Positions 53,668 to 61,706 of a stretch of 64,000 bases of DNA are shown in pieces. The notes beneath the pieces are model-generated. The model searched no databases, had not been told where the DNA came from, and saw only the letters and a program-made list of their open reading frames with translations. The stretch covers positions 27,555-91,554 of the forward strand of contig CAJTER010000015.1 in assembly GCA_910575405.1 (NCBI GenBank), in the 5' to 3' direction. Source of the DNA: Clostridia bacterium. Its GTDB lineage: Bacteria; Bacillota; Clostridia; Peptostreptococcales; Anaerovoracaceae. A program made the position numbers and the translations under genes. Each line of letters starts with the position of its first letter. Within the stretch, counting starts at the first letter, position 1.

Positions 53668-54342
53668 TCAGGATTTCATCGCACTCTGATAGCCTTCCGG
53701 ATCCGTGTTAAAAAGCTCCATCCGCTCTGCGTAGGGCTTTTTCAGAAGTTCTGCCCTGGTGAGCCCTTTGTGAGCCGCACCCTTCGGCAGACCGGATGAT
53801 TCCAGGATCTGATACTCGCCGCCTGCATTAGAAGTGCTTTCAAACATGTTCGGGAACTGGGTCTTCAGACCTTCCAGCCGCTTTTCCCAGCCTTTGATGT
53901 TGTCGTTTTCATCCAGCTCTAAGGTTTCTCCCTGCTCCTTCAGCTTTTCCTGCAGCTTGAAGGTCAGGTAATCCACGTCCACTGCCTTTTCCGACAGCAG
54001 CGCCACCTTGACCGCCGCCTGGAGCTTCGTTTCGGCAAGCTGGGTCTGAAGCTTCGCGTTTTCCGCTTCATAAGTGGTAATCTTCTCCTGCAGACCTTCA
54101 TCGCCCTTTGTGGCCTTTTTCAGCTGCTCAATCAGCTCTTTAGCGGAGGTCAGCTCCGTTTCTTTTCCCACAAGCTGCTGGGACAGGGCTTCATACTTTT
54201 CCTTGCCCACGTAACTTCCGGTTCCCAGATTTCCCAGCTTGACCTGCTTGTCCTTGTTGGCTTCCTGGCCGTTATAGGCATTGATTTTCTCTTCCACCTG
54301 GGAAAAGAGCGTTTCTCCTAACAGTTCTTTTAAAAATTCCAT
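53668..54342 (-). CDS. Phage scaffolding protein (Gp20-like)
   Basis: The 224-residue protein starts MEFLKELLGETLFSQVEEKI, has a long Glu/Lys coiled coil (about 40-130) and ends in a short C-terminal region, as in phage minor structural GP20/scaffold proteins that shape procapsids. The start at 54342 has AAAGGAAACGG ahead. The frame extends to 54465 but those residues are not scaffold-like. Confidence 0.8.
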   Translation of the reverse strand: MEFLKELLGETLFSQVEEKINAYNGQEANKDKQVKLGNLGTGSYVGKEKYEALSQQLVGKETELTSAKELIEQLKKATKGDEGLQEKITTYEAENAKLQTQLAETKLQAAVKVALLSEKAVDVDYLTFKLQEKLKEQGETLELDENDNIKGWEKRLEGLKTQFPNMFESTSNAGGEYQILESSGLPKGAAHKGLTRAELLKKPYAERMELFNTDPEGYQSAMKS

Positions 54343-54465
54343 ACCGTTTCCTTTCTTTGCCGCTGTGTTTATATGCGGTGCCTCCGCTGGCAAATGGCCC
54401 TTTAAATGCCTGGCCATGGGCAAACTCCGGGACAGTTTAAAGGTCAGTGACCGGTTTTGGACCAT

Positions 54466-54496
54466 ACAAAAAGACCGGCCTTTTTCAGCCAGTCTT
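54466..54496 (-). terminator. Terminator inside the head operon
   Basis: On the minus strand AAGACTGGC and GCCGGTCTT flank an 8-base loop and are followed by a T-run. It lies upstream of the scaffold gene. Transcripts from the terminase side would be partly stopped here, or a promoter in 54343-54465 restarts late transcription. Confidence 0.7.
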
Positions 54497-54539
54497 ATGT
54501 AACGTTGTGTGATTCAGTTTGTATTATATAAAGGGGGCA

Positions 54540-54785
54540 TCAGCCTTTGCCCTCTCCTCCTTCTAGTTCTTCATAACTTCCAAACTTTACGTCTTTGAAA
54601 TCGAAATCCTCGGGTCCTTCAATATCCTTAAAATCCTTAATCGACATATCGCCGGTTATCACGCCAAACTCTCTGAGGATTTCTTCAAATTGCCGGTCAT
54701 ATTCTTCCTTTTCCTCTTCGGTGAAAATAACCTGTTCTCCTGTTGGAACCGCCTTTGGGATTCCCTTTCGTAATTCTACACTCAT
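54540..54785 (-). CDS. Small acidic phage protein, unknown
   Basis: The 81-residue protein is strongly acidic (EEEKEEYDRQFEEILREFG) with a Gly/Glu tail. Start and previous stop overlap by ATGA. No family is recognised. It lies between the head morphogenesis protein and the scaffold. Confidence 0.55.
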   Translation of the reverse strand: MSVELRKGIPKAVPTGEQVIFTEEEKEEYDRQFEEILREFGVITGDMSIKDFKDIEGPEDFDFKDVKFGSYEELEGGEGKG

Positions 54786-56179
54786 ACTTCCTCCAATAGG
54801 ATGTGATGTATCCCCGCCTGCAGCTTTATCTTTTTAATCTTAAACGATGCGCCCCTCTGGTACAACACTTCCTGCTCTGCCTTATTCAGCCTTGAAATGT
54901 CTCTTCCCTTTTGGGAATGTTCTATGTAAATCTGAACCTGTCCCTTCGGGTTGTAGGGACCTTTTTTCGTAGTCGAAAGGAACTCTTTGTAAGAGATCGT
55001 TTTCCCCACGGTATAAGCACTCAGGAATTGAGAAAGCTCCTCTTCGCTGTGAAAATACAGAGACCTCTGCAGGCTGCCCTGATAGGTCGGCATGCTTCCC
55101 AGCGCCGCATCTAGCTCCATTATATAGGCTTCCTCTTCCAGCGTCAAATCAAACTGCCTTCTCAGCTTTTCATTAATTTTATAGGCCTCCGCGCTCATAT
55201 AGCTCAATATTGCAGCCTTGATTCGATCCTGCAGGTTTCCCAGATATTGTTTCCGAAATGCCTCGAACTCCTTTGTCTTATCCAGCCCGAAATACGCGGC
55301 TCGTTCCTGCAGGATTTTCAGCTCGTCCTCGTCCAGCGCCCAGTTCGCCCGCTGCAGCAGGGTGCACCGGCAGTTGATGTCCTCTTCCGGCCTGCCAAAG
55401 CCTCCGGGATACATGGCCTTCTTTCCATCCGCTTCAAAAGGCTCCTCCAGCTCCCGAATTTGCCCATCCAGCTTTCGGTGAGTCGGTCTTGTAAGACCGT
55501 CTAGGGTAGCGTCCCACTGCTTGACGATATCCGCGCCAGCTTCTTTTGCCTGCTGCTGGGCCTGAAACTGGCCTTCCTGCTGGATGCGGTGGCCCTCTGT
55601 CCGTACAATCCGCATGGCCTTGTTGAGCCCAATATTCGTAACTGCGTTTAGATTTCGCGCAATCTCTCCGTAAGAAAGGCCCGCGCTGATGCCCCGGGTA
55701 ATCTCTGCCTGAATATGCCGTTTCAGCTCCGTCACATAACTACCGTACAGCTTGCCGGAGACCTTTGAGTCCAGTTCCGCCGCTTTTACAGCATCCTCCG
55801 GCTCAATGGGCAGCATCAGGGGAATGTTCTGTCCATGGAGGTCATACAGAGTGCCGGCCCTGGCCATTTCATGGCACTCTTTTAAATACTGGGAAATATG
55901 CTCATACTGCCTGCGGTTCATCTGTTCTAACATGCGGTCAATCTGCCGCTGCAGCATCAGCTGATAGTTTCGCTGATAAATCTGCGACTGCAGGACGGAT
56001 TTTTGCTTTTCATCAAGACCATCCCACTCAGAGAGCAAAGCGTCAATTTTCTCCGTATGGAGCCGTATTTTTTCCGCAATGTCCCTGGCCGCCCTCTGGT
56101 ACTGCTGTTTCAGTGTCTCCAGTATCTTCTTTTCTCTTGCCAGCTTGGCTTCCTCCACTTCCCTTTGCCGCTTATTCAT
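54782..56179 (-). CDS. Minor head protein fused to an ADP-ribosyltransferase domain
   Basis: The 465-residue protein has two parts. Residues 1-300 are the SPP1 gp7/Mu F-like head morphogenesis domain, with IVRTEGHRIQQEGQFQA, KQWDATLDGLTRPTHRKLDG and the CRC-containing end DINCRCTLL. Residues 330-465 look like an R-S-E ADP-ribosyltransferase: Arg in LQRSLYFHS, the Ser-Thr-Thr strand KEFLSTTK, and the catalytic EQE in KAEQEVLYQRG. The first domain acts at the portal vertex; the second could modify host proteins or RNA after delivery. ATG 56179 overlaps the portal stop by 8 bases. Confidence 0.82.
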   Translation of the reverse strand: MNKRQREVEEAKLAREKKILETLKQQYQRAARDIAEKIRLHTEKIDALLSEWDGLDEKQKSVLQSQIYQRNYQLMLQRQIDRMLEQMNRRQYEHISQYLKECHEMARAGTLYDLHGQNIPLMLPIEPEDAVKAAELDSKVSGKLYGSYVTELKRHIQAEITRGISAGLSYGEIARNLNAVTNIGLNKAMRIVRTEGHRIQQEGQFQAQQQAKEAGADIVKQWDATLDGLTRPTHRKLDGQIRELEEPFEADGKKAMYPGGFGRPEEDINCRCTLLQRANWALDEDELKILQERAAYFGLDKTKEFEAFRKQYLGNLQDRIKAAILSYMSAEAYKINEKLRRQFDLTLEEEAYIMELDAALGSMPTYQGSLQRSLYFHSEEELSQFLSAYTVGKTISYKEFLSTTKKGPYNPKGQVQIYIEHSQKGRDISRLNKAEQEVLYQRGASFKIKKIKLQAGIHHILLEEV

Positions 56180-57839
56180 TTATGACCTCTACATCCAGCT
56201 GCAGCAGCTTCCTTGCCCTTTCTTCACTGATACCAATCGCAATTGACAGAATTGCCACCGCCTCATTGGAAGTCAGGTCTCCAGATTTATATTGCGCAAC
56301 GACGGACAGCAGTGAATTGGTTTGAATTCCATTTAGCGGCTTTCCTGCCGTCTCTTCTGCCTGCGTTTTGACATCAGGTGAGGCTTGTTTGTTCCCGTCC
56401 AGAGCCTCACCTGCTGCAGTCAGGCTGTGTTCCGCTTCCTGTGCATCTGGAAGCCGTTCTTTGATGGTTTCATAGTCTAAGTCCAGCACTTCACACACGC
56501 GCTGCATCAGGGTTTCTTGGTCAAGCTGCGTAGCAAGATTCAGAAGCGTAGTAATTCTGGTCTGCTGCTCCTGGGCCTGTGTCAGGGCGTTTTGCGCGTT
56601 TTCCTGGGCATTGCTCATGATTTCCGGTTTGAAACGGAAGGTCACATGATGCGCCTGATAGTCGGTCCCGTTTTGCTCATTGATTTCCGCCAGAACCACC
56701 TTTAGGATGCTGCGGAGAAACTTCTTTAGCTGGATGACGATTTTACCGCACCGCAGCTCCAGCAGAGAGTAAGCTGCCTTGATGGCAATGTTGGTAGTGG
56801 CGGCAGTGTCCTTTAAGCCGGACATATTCAGCCCCATTCCAAAACGGTAGATATTCTTTTCATCCAGTTCCAGCTTTGTCTGGCGTGCTTCGTAGGGAAT
56901 GTCCACGGTCTTGACTTCCACCCCGGCTCCTGATTCTGCCGTTTCCATACCGATGATTTTTTTCGTTTTGAGGTTTTGTTGCAGCTGGTCCAGATCATCG
57001 CCCTCAAAGCCCTTGACCACATGAATCGGTGTATCAAAGTCAATCAGGTTATTGGACAGGCTGGAAGCCATCAGGTCATAATCGTTAATCAGCGGCTTGA
57101 CGGAAGGCAGGAGCCCTCTGCGCTTTTCGTTGTTATCCAGGCGGAAAAAGGGCAGGAAGCCCAGCTTCTTGGTGTACAGGTTCTTCTTTCCCCGCTTCCC
57201 GTAGATAGCATGCGGCCTGGGATTTCTCTCTACCGTGTCATCTTCTTCGATTTTTCCGTTGTCCTGCTGTTTGTAATACCAGATTTGCTCATCATCGATG
57301 ACAAGAATCTTCCATTGCTTTTTCCCGTCTTTGTCAATGCAGTCCAGATACTGATAAATGCGCTGGTCTTTTCCGTCTTCCGCAAAGCGTCCTTCCACTT
57401 CCACCACTCCCAGGCAGTCCGCATGTTCAAAGACCAACCGGTTCTCCTCACCCTTACGGGCGTATAGATAATCAAAGCCCTTGGCCTGCTGGCCGGTAAT
57501 GGTTTCTGCCAGCTCTGCCAGGAAGGTTTCATTCTGGTTAAAGTACCGATCCAGCCAGATTTGCAGCTCTGGGTCATCGGATTGGAAGATCCCTTCTTCT
57601 CCGGAGAGGATATGCTGCACCGCCTGATCCACCAGCTCTGTGAAAAAGGGATGAGGGATCTTCACATTGGAGCGGGTCTTGTCTTCTACCAGATCGCCGT
57701 CCGCATTCCAGTAGAACATCCGGTACTGTAAAATATCATGCCTGCCCTCATAATAGTCCCAGCCTTCTTTTGCTTCCCGCTTGAATGCAGATGTCCGATC
57801 CTCCTCCAGAAAGCGGGTGATTTCTTCGATTGTCAACAA
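56172..57839 (-). CDS. Phage portal protein (SPP1 Gp6-like)
   Basis: The 555-residue portal forms the dodecameric ring at one capsid vertex. It has recognisable stretches GWDYYEGRHDILQYRM, NVKIPHPFFTELVDQAVQHI and ALSNNL-like SSLSNNLIDF. I place the start at TTG 57839, seven bases after AAAAGGAGG. The only ATG in frame (57896) lies inside the terminase gene. The C-terminal tail contains a Gln-rich helical region. Confidence 0.88.
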   Translation of the reverse strand: MLTIEEITRFLEEDRTSAFKREAKEGWDYYEGRHDILQYRMFYWNADGDLVEDKTRSNVKIPHPFFTELVDQAVQHILSGEEGIFQSDDPELQIWLDRYFNQNETFLAELAETITGQQAKGFDYLYARKGEENRLVFEHADCLGVVEVEGRFAEDGKDQRIYQYLDCIDKDGKKQWKILVIDDEQIWYYKQQDNGKIEEDDTVERNPRPHAIYGKRGKKNLYTKKLGFLPFFRLDNNEKRRGLLPSVKPLINDYDLMASSLSNNLIDFDTPIHVVKGFEGDDLDQLQQNLKTKKIIGMETAESGAGVEVKTVDIPYEARQTKLELDEKNIYRFGMGLNMSGLKDTAATTNIAIKAAYSLLELRCGKIVIQLKKFLRSILKVVLAEINEQNGTDYQAHHVTFRFKPEIMSNAQENAQNALTQAQEQQTRITTLLNLATQLDQETLMQRVCEVLDLDYETIKERLPDAQEAEHSLTAAGEALDGNKQASPDVKTQAEETAGKPLNGIQTNSLLSVVAQYKSGDLTSNEAVAILSIAIGISEERARKLLQLDVEVINE

Positions 57840-57865
57840 AGTATTGCCTCCTTTTCTGTCCGCTT

Positions 57866-59131
57866 TTACAAAAGCACGCTGCGCCGCTTCCTCCATCGCT
57901 CCACGCCGTAGCGCAGGGCAGCCATGGCATCATCCTGAAAAGCGACCGGTTCATCCAAGTATTCCCCGGTGCGTTCATCCTTTTTCCACTTCCATTGCTG
58001 CAGCTCCCGAATGGTGTTGGTGCAATGAGGATCCACGTAAATCATGCGATGGATTGCCCGGTCTTTGGTAACAATGCCCTTCAGCCAGTCGATCTGCGCT
58101 GCCTGGTACTTCTTCTCCACTGTTTTTTCCTTGACCACCGGCTTTGCCCGAAAGCCTGCCTTTTTCCAGGTCTTGATGCGGTCCGGCTCCGCGCTGTCAC
58201 ACCACATTTCCCGATTCTTAGGAAGGCCGTGCTTCTCGGCAATGGGAATCAGCTCTGCCGTCTCCTTTTCATACTCATATACCTCATCCAGAATGTAGAG
58301 GTTATCGTCTTTCAGGCCCAGCAGCAGAATGGCATCCGCATGATTAAAGCCAAAGTCCTGCCCCAAGGCGATATCGTCATAGTCGCTCAGTTCCTGGGAA
58401 AGCTCCCTGATTTCCCAGTTATGAAGAATCAGGCCACCGATTTCGCCCCATTCTCCCAAACCATAAATCTGATAGCCGTCCGGATCCACTTCTTTTCTCC
58501 GCTCCATTCTGGCATGATAGGCGGCATCGATGAAGCGATTGTCCAGATAGGTGCTGTGGTGGGTCAGTACATTGGGATCCGGGAAATCAAAAAAGACCTT
58601 TTTGATCCAGTGGCTTTTGTTCACCGGATTAAAGGTCATACGGATTTGATAAAATTGTTTTTCCGGAAGTTCGCCCCGGAGACGGTCGTCAATGATTTCC
58701 ACGTCTGCCTGAGTGAATTCCGTTGCTTCCTCCAGCCACACGTCAGTCAGCTTTCCCCGCTGGAAGGTGATGGACTTTAGCTTTTCCCGCTGCCGTTCAT
58801 CGTTCATGCCGCGGAAGATAACCTGGTTTCCATTATGCCGACAGGTAAGCTGCAGCGGGGAAAGACCGATTTTCCAGTATCGCTCTGCCTGCTCCCCGAA
58901 CAGCCGGTAAACGGCTCCGGTCAGCTCCGCAAAGGTGCTGTCCCGGTTGGTGATATCCGACTTTCGCATGGCCACCAGATTGCAGCCTTTGTCCCGCATC
59001 AGCCGGAGGATGTAGTTCTGGGCCGTGTCCACGCTTTTGCCGGAACCGGCGCTTCCTTTCATAGCGATGTAGCGCTTTCGGCTCTGGTTGACTTCCCGGA
59101 AGCAGGGGTTTGATGGAACGATGATGCGCAT
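57866..59131 (-). CDS. Terminase large subunit (PBSX family)
   Basis: The 421-residue packaging motor has an N-terminal ATPase with Walker A GSAGSGKS and Walker B-like LTDVWLEEATEF, and a C-terminal RNase H-like nuclease with acidic GQDFGFNHADA and FQDDAMAALRYG. It cuts and pumps phage DNA into procapsids. Start and upstream stop overlap by one base (TAATG). Confidence 0.94.
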   Translation of the reverse strand: MRIIVPSNPCFREVNQSRKRYIAMKGSAGSGKSVDTAQNYILRLMRDKGCNLVAMRKSDITNRDSTFAELTGAVYRLFGEQAERYWKIGLSPLQLTCRHNGNQVIFRGMNDERQREKLKSITFQRGKLTDVWLEEATEFTQADVEIIDDRLRGELPEKQFYQIRMTFNPVNKSHWIKKVFFDFPDPNVLTHHSTYLDNRFIDAAYHARMERRKEVDPDGYQIYGLGEWGEIGGLILHNWEIRELSQELSDYDDIALGQDFGFNHADAILLLGLKDDNLYILDEVYEYEKETAELIPIAEKHGLPKNREMWCDSAEPDRIKTWKKAGFRAKPVVKEKTVEKKYQAAQIDWLKGIVTKDRAIHRMIYVDPHCTNTIRELQQWKWKKDERTGEYLDEPVAFQDDAMAALRYGVERWRKRRSVLL

Positions 59132-59469
59132 TACAGGCAGTTTCCCTCCTGGAAAGCTTTGAACAGTTTCGGTGCCTGCAGCGCAATCCAGTCCACCAGT
59201 TCTTCATTGCGTGCCCAGCCTTTACTGCAGACATGGGTATTGTCCTGCAGGCCTGATTCAACTAAAAAAGCATGAACAATCTCATGCCGGAGGATTTCGT
59301 CTTCACATTGCCGCAGATTTTCTATACTGTTAGGGCCTTCCTCTTTGCTTTCCACGACAATCCGCTTTACAGATGGATCACAGTATCCATCATAGTCTTT
59401 TAATTTTGGATCCTCTGACTGCTTGCGGCGCTCAATGGTATATTCGGTTCCCAATATGTTAATCTTCAT
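59131..59469 (-). CDS. Small HExxH putative metallopeptidase
   Basis: The 112-residue protein has a zinc-type motif HEIVHAFL in the helix DEILRHEIVHAF and begins MKINILGTEYTIERR. Similar small HExxH proteins occur as unassigned genes in Firmicutes phages. It lies between the two terminase genes, overlapping the small subunit by 11 bases. Peptidase activity is inferred only from the motif; a third ligand is not evident. Confidence 0.6.
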   Translation of the reverse strand: MKINILGTEYTIERRKQSEDPKLKDYDGYCDPSVKRIVVESKEEGPNSIENLRQCEDEILRHEIVHAFLVESGLQDNTHVCSKGWARNEELVDWIALQAPKLFKAFQEGNCL

Positions 59470-60322
59470 CGTTCTTACCTCCGTAATCCATCGTAATGGT
59501 AATGTCTGTATCTGCCTCGGAAGTCATGTTGCTTTGTAGCTGCTCCCGCTGTGCATGGAGTAGTGCCACTCGCGCCTTCTGCTCCTCTGTGGCCAGGTCC
59601 ATATGCGACGCCAGCCAGTCCAAAGCCTTCATCTTGTCCAGCAGCTTGATTTTTGCTCCGTCTTTGCCCTGGCTGACTTCGCTGATTAGGCTGCCGTCTA
59701 CTTCGCTGGATTCCCGGAAGCGGACAGAATTGATAGTCTTGGTCACCGGTACCTGCTCTCCGGTCTCTTCATCCAGCTTTTCTACCGGACCAAAGGCACC
59801 CATGACCTGTACCTCTTCCCTGCCGAACTCTACAAAATCTGCAATATCAGAAAAGGCGATCTCCATGTATTTCTGGAAGATGTCCTCCGGTTCCAGCATG
59901 ACCTTGTTCATCTTGGCTTGCTTCAGGCGGAAGATTTCTTTCCGGATGCGTTCATCCTTCATGAGCATACAGCTTCTTACCGTAGCGGATTCATGGCTGC
60001 AGCCTGGGTAGGCTTTCCGGTAAGCCTGAGTGGCATTGAAGGATTTGGTATAATACAAACAAAAAAGCCGCTGCTGGTCGTTGAGTTCCGGATTCTCCAG
60101 AACCTGACTGACCTGTTCAGCTGCTTCTTTTGCTTTTTCTTCTTTAATGAATTTTACGTCCGGTTCATTACCCGAGCGTTCGGGTGTTCCCCATTTGTGC
60201 GTAAATTTCCACCTGCGGACGGTGCTGTCCGGGACATCTAACAGTGCTGCGATGTCCACCAGCTTCATGCCCTGCAGGTAAAGTTCCTTTGCTTTGTCTG
60301 CTTTTGGATTTTTCTTTGACAA
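59459..60322 (-). CDS. Terminase small subunit
   Basis: The 287-residue protein has an N-terminal helix-turn-helix (LYLQGMKLVDIAALLDVPD with TVRRWKFTHKW), then a Terminase_2-like region (LNDQQRLFCLYYTKSFNATQ and YRKAYPG). It recognises packaging sites and recruits the large subunit. The start is a TTG at 60322 just after AGAGGTGAGG. A terminator separates it from hicB upstream. Confidence 0.88.
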   Translation of the reverse strand: MSKKNPKADKAKELYLQGMKLVDIAALLDVPDSTVRRWKFTHKWGTPERSGNEPDVKFIKEEKAKEAAEQVSQVLENPELNDQQRLFCLYYTKSFNATQAYRKAYPGCSHESATVRSCMLMKDERIRKEIFRLKQAKMNKVMLEPEDIFQKYMEIAFSDIADFVEFGREEVQVMGAFGPVEKLDEETGEQVPVTKTINSVRFRESSEVDGSLISEVSQGKDGAKIKLLDKMKALDWLASHMDLATEEQKARVALLHAQREQLQSNMTSEADTDITITMDYGGKNDED

Positions 60323-60351
60323 TCACCTCACCTCTTTAATGATTTCCTCAT

Positions 60352-60381
60352 AACAAAAGAGACAGGCTTGGGGTCTGTCTC
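60352..60381 (-). terminator. Terminator after hicB
   Basis: On the minus strand GAGACAG and CTGTCTC flank a 9-base loop followed by TTTTGTT. It isolates the hicAB cassette from the terminase genes, although the terminase small gene starts only 30 bases later. Confidence 0.75.
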
Positions 60382-60396
60382 CTGGTTTGGTTTGTA

Positions 60397-60747
60397 TTAT
60401 GCCTGCGATAATTTATACAGCGCATATTGGTTTAGGCTGACACCTTCCTGTGATGCCTCAATAGCCAGCCTCCGATGCAGGCTTTTCGGCAGCCTCAAAT
60501 TAAATTTGCCGCTGTATTCTTCGATGTCTTTTGGTTCTGGAATTGAATATCCATTTTCCAGCTTAACCTCAATGTAGCCATCCAGCGCCTCATTTAGATT
60601 CTCGTACAGTTCCGCAACTGTCTCTCCAGTACTCTGACATCCATCTAGTTCCAAAATCTTGCCATAAAAGTAATGACCGGTGTCGTCATTACGCTCCTGA
60701 ACTACCCTGGTGTAGGGCAGGCTCAGATACTCCTCCTTACTTTTCAT
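60397..60747 (-). CDS. hicB: HicB antitoxin
   Basis: The 116-residue protein has an N-terminal HicB partial-RNase-H-like fold (YTRVVQERNDDTGHYFYGKI with ELDGCQSTGETVAELYENL) and a C-terminal ribbon-helix-helix (KFNLRLPKSLHRRLAIEASQ). It binds HicA and represses the operon. ATG 60747 has AAGGAGG seven bases upstream; the ATG at 60753 is too close to it. It is the second gene, after hicA. Confidence 0.88.
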   Translation of the reverse strand: MKSKEEYLSLPYTRVVQERNDDTGHYFYGKILELDGCQSTGETVAELYENLNEALDGYIEVKLENGYSIPEPKDIEEYSGKFNLRLPKSLHRRLAIEASQEGVSLNQYALYKLSQA

Positions 60748-60782
60748 TTTCATCCTCCTTATTGTTGCAACAGTGTGGGATT

Positions 60783-61007
60783 TTATTCCCCTATTCTTGA
60801 CAGAATATCCTCTATATATGCCCGTTTTAACGGGTTTTCTTGCTTAATCGTTATGACTTCTCCATCTCGGTTGATATAGTGTTTATGGCTCCCCTTTTGT
60901 CGTGCAGGTTTATATCCATATGCCAACAAGACTTTCTCAGCCTCATCTGGTCGGATCTTATTTGGACCGCATTTCATCTTTTCTATCAGTTTATTAACTT
61001 GGGACAC
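60783..61007 (-). CDS. hicA: HicA toxin (mRNA interferase)
   Basis: The 74-residue protein has the double-stranded-RNA-binding-like HicA fold. It contains AEKVLLAYGYKPARQKGSHK, with the catalytic His in GSHKHYINRDGEVITI. It cleaves mRNA under stress. The start is GTG 61007 after AAAGGAAG. The frame reaches ATG 61097, but the -10 and -35 elements lie between, which rules out that start. Confidence 0.85.
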   Translation of the reverse strand: MSQVNKLIEKMKCGPNKIRPDEAEKVLLAYGYKPARQKGSHKHYINRDGEVITIKQENPLKRAYIEDILSRIGE

Positions 61008-61050
61008 GATTGAACCACTTCCTTTCTCTAATTTCCCGCGCCTTTTCCTT

Positions 61051-61079
61051 ATAGTACCACATTTAGTACTGCATTGCAA
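61051..61079 (-). promoter_or_regulatory. hicAB promoter with operator dyad
   Basis: A -35 TTGCAA and a -10 TACTAT lie 17 bases apart on the minus strand. The dyad AGTAC...GTACT (61053-61057 and 61066-61070) overlaps the -10 and is the likely HicB operator. Confidence 0.6.
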
Positions 61080-61099
61080 GAAGTAGTTTTTCCTCACAA

Positions 61100-61126
61100 A
61101 ACAACAAACTCCCCACCCAGGGGGAG
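61100..61126 (-). terminator. Terminator after the sigma-like regulator
   Basis: On the minus strand CTCCCC-CTGGGT-GGGGAG is followed by a TTTGTTGTTTTG tail. It lies between the regulator gene and the hicAB promoter. Confidence 0.7.
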
Positions 61127-61167
61127 CCTGCTGCTTGTGTACCTACCATAAAAAGGAGTGACTGAAC

Positions 61168-61200
61168 ATGTCTCATATGCATTTTTCACCGATACCATAA
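61168..61200 (+). other. Ten-codon ORF with a strong SD (uncertain)
   Basis: AAAAAGGAGTGACTGAAC precedes ATG 61168, which opens MSHMHFSPIP and stops at TAA. It is on the plus strand against all phage genes. It may be chance, or a leader or decayed gene start. Confidence 0.2.
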
Positions 61201-61231
61201 TACCACAGGTAAAATGAGAATTGTGAGAATC

Positions 61232-61651
61232 TTACTCGGATAGCCTCAAATATTCATCGTGCAGCTGAGATACCCTCGTTCTATGATATCCAATCTCTGT
61301 GCCAATCTGCCCATAAGTCATCCCATTCCGATATTTCAGTCGGAAAATGAGATACAGCTTTTCATCCTCAATCCCCTCCAGCCAGTCCTCCAGTTCGGAA
61401 AGCCGTTCCTGCAGCTCGGCCTCTTTGCGCTCCAGCTTTTCCTTCAGCCGGTTATATGCGCTGTAGTCTACACCTGAAATCTGGCAGTGCGTTTCGATGT
61501 AAGGAAACTCGGACATGGAGCATTTCACCTTATCGGCATAGTTTCTGCCAGTGCTGTTTGCAATCTGCCGATTCAGCTTCTGGATGTCGGCTTTTACACT
61601 CTTCAGCGCTTTCTCTATGTATTTCAGCTGCTCTAACCGCTCTTTGGTCAC
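61232..61651 (-). CDS. Sigma-70 region 4-like phage transcriptional regulator (ArpU/DUF1492 type)
   Basis: The 139-residue protein has an N-terminal coiled coil (about 1-95) and a C-terminal sigma region 4-like helix-turn-helix: KLYLIFRLKYRNGMTYGQIG and TEIGYHRTRVSQLHDEYL. ArpU/DUF1492 proteins act late in phage development to turn on packaging and structural genes, fitting its place just before the terminases. The start is GTG 61651 with a GGGGGAG SD. Confidence 0.75.
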   Translation of the reverse strand: MTKERLEQLKYIEKALKSVKADIQKLNRQIANSTGRNYADKVKCSMSEFPYIETHCQISGVDYSAYNRLKEKLERKEAELQERLSELEDWLEGIEDEKLYLIFRLKYRNGMTYGQIGTEIGYHRTRVSQLHDEYLRLSE

Positions 61652-61706
61652 TCGCTCTCCCCCTTTTCCCCTGATAACCTCTGGACTAATGCTTCTGTCC
61701 TTTAGC

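Noticed and set aside
57840..57896. Portal protein start at ATG 57896
   Set aside because: It lies within the terminase gene; the TTG at 57839 has the strong SD and matches the expected N-terminus.
61008..61097. Longer N-terminus of HicA from ATG 61097
   Set aside because: The -10 and -35 elements and operator dyad lie inside this extension, and the SD supports GTG 61007.
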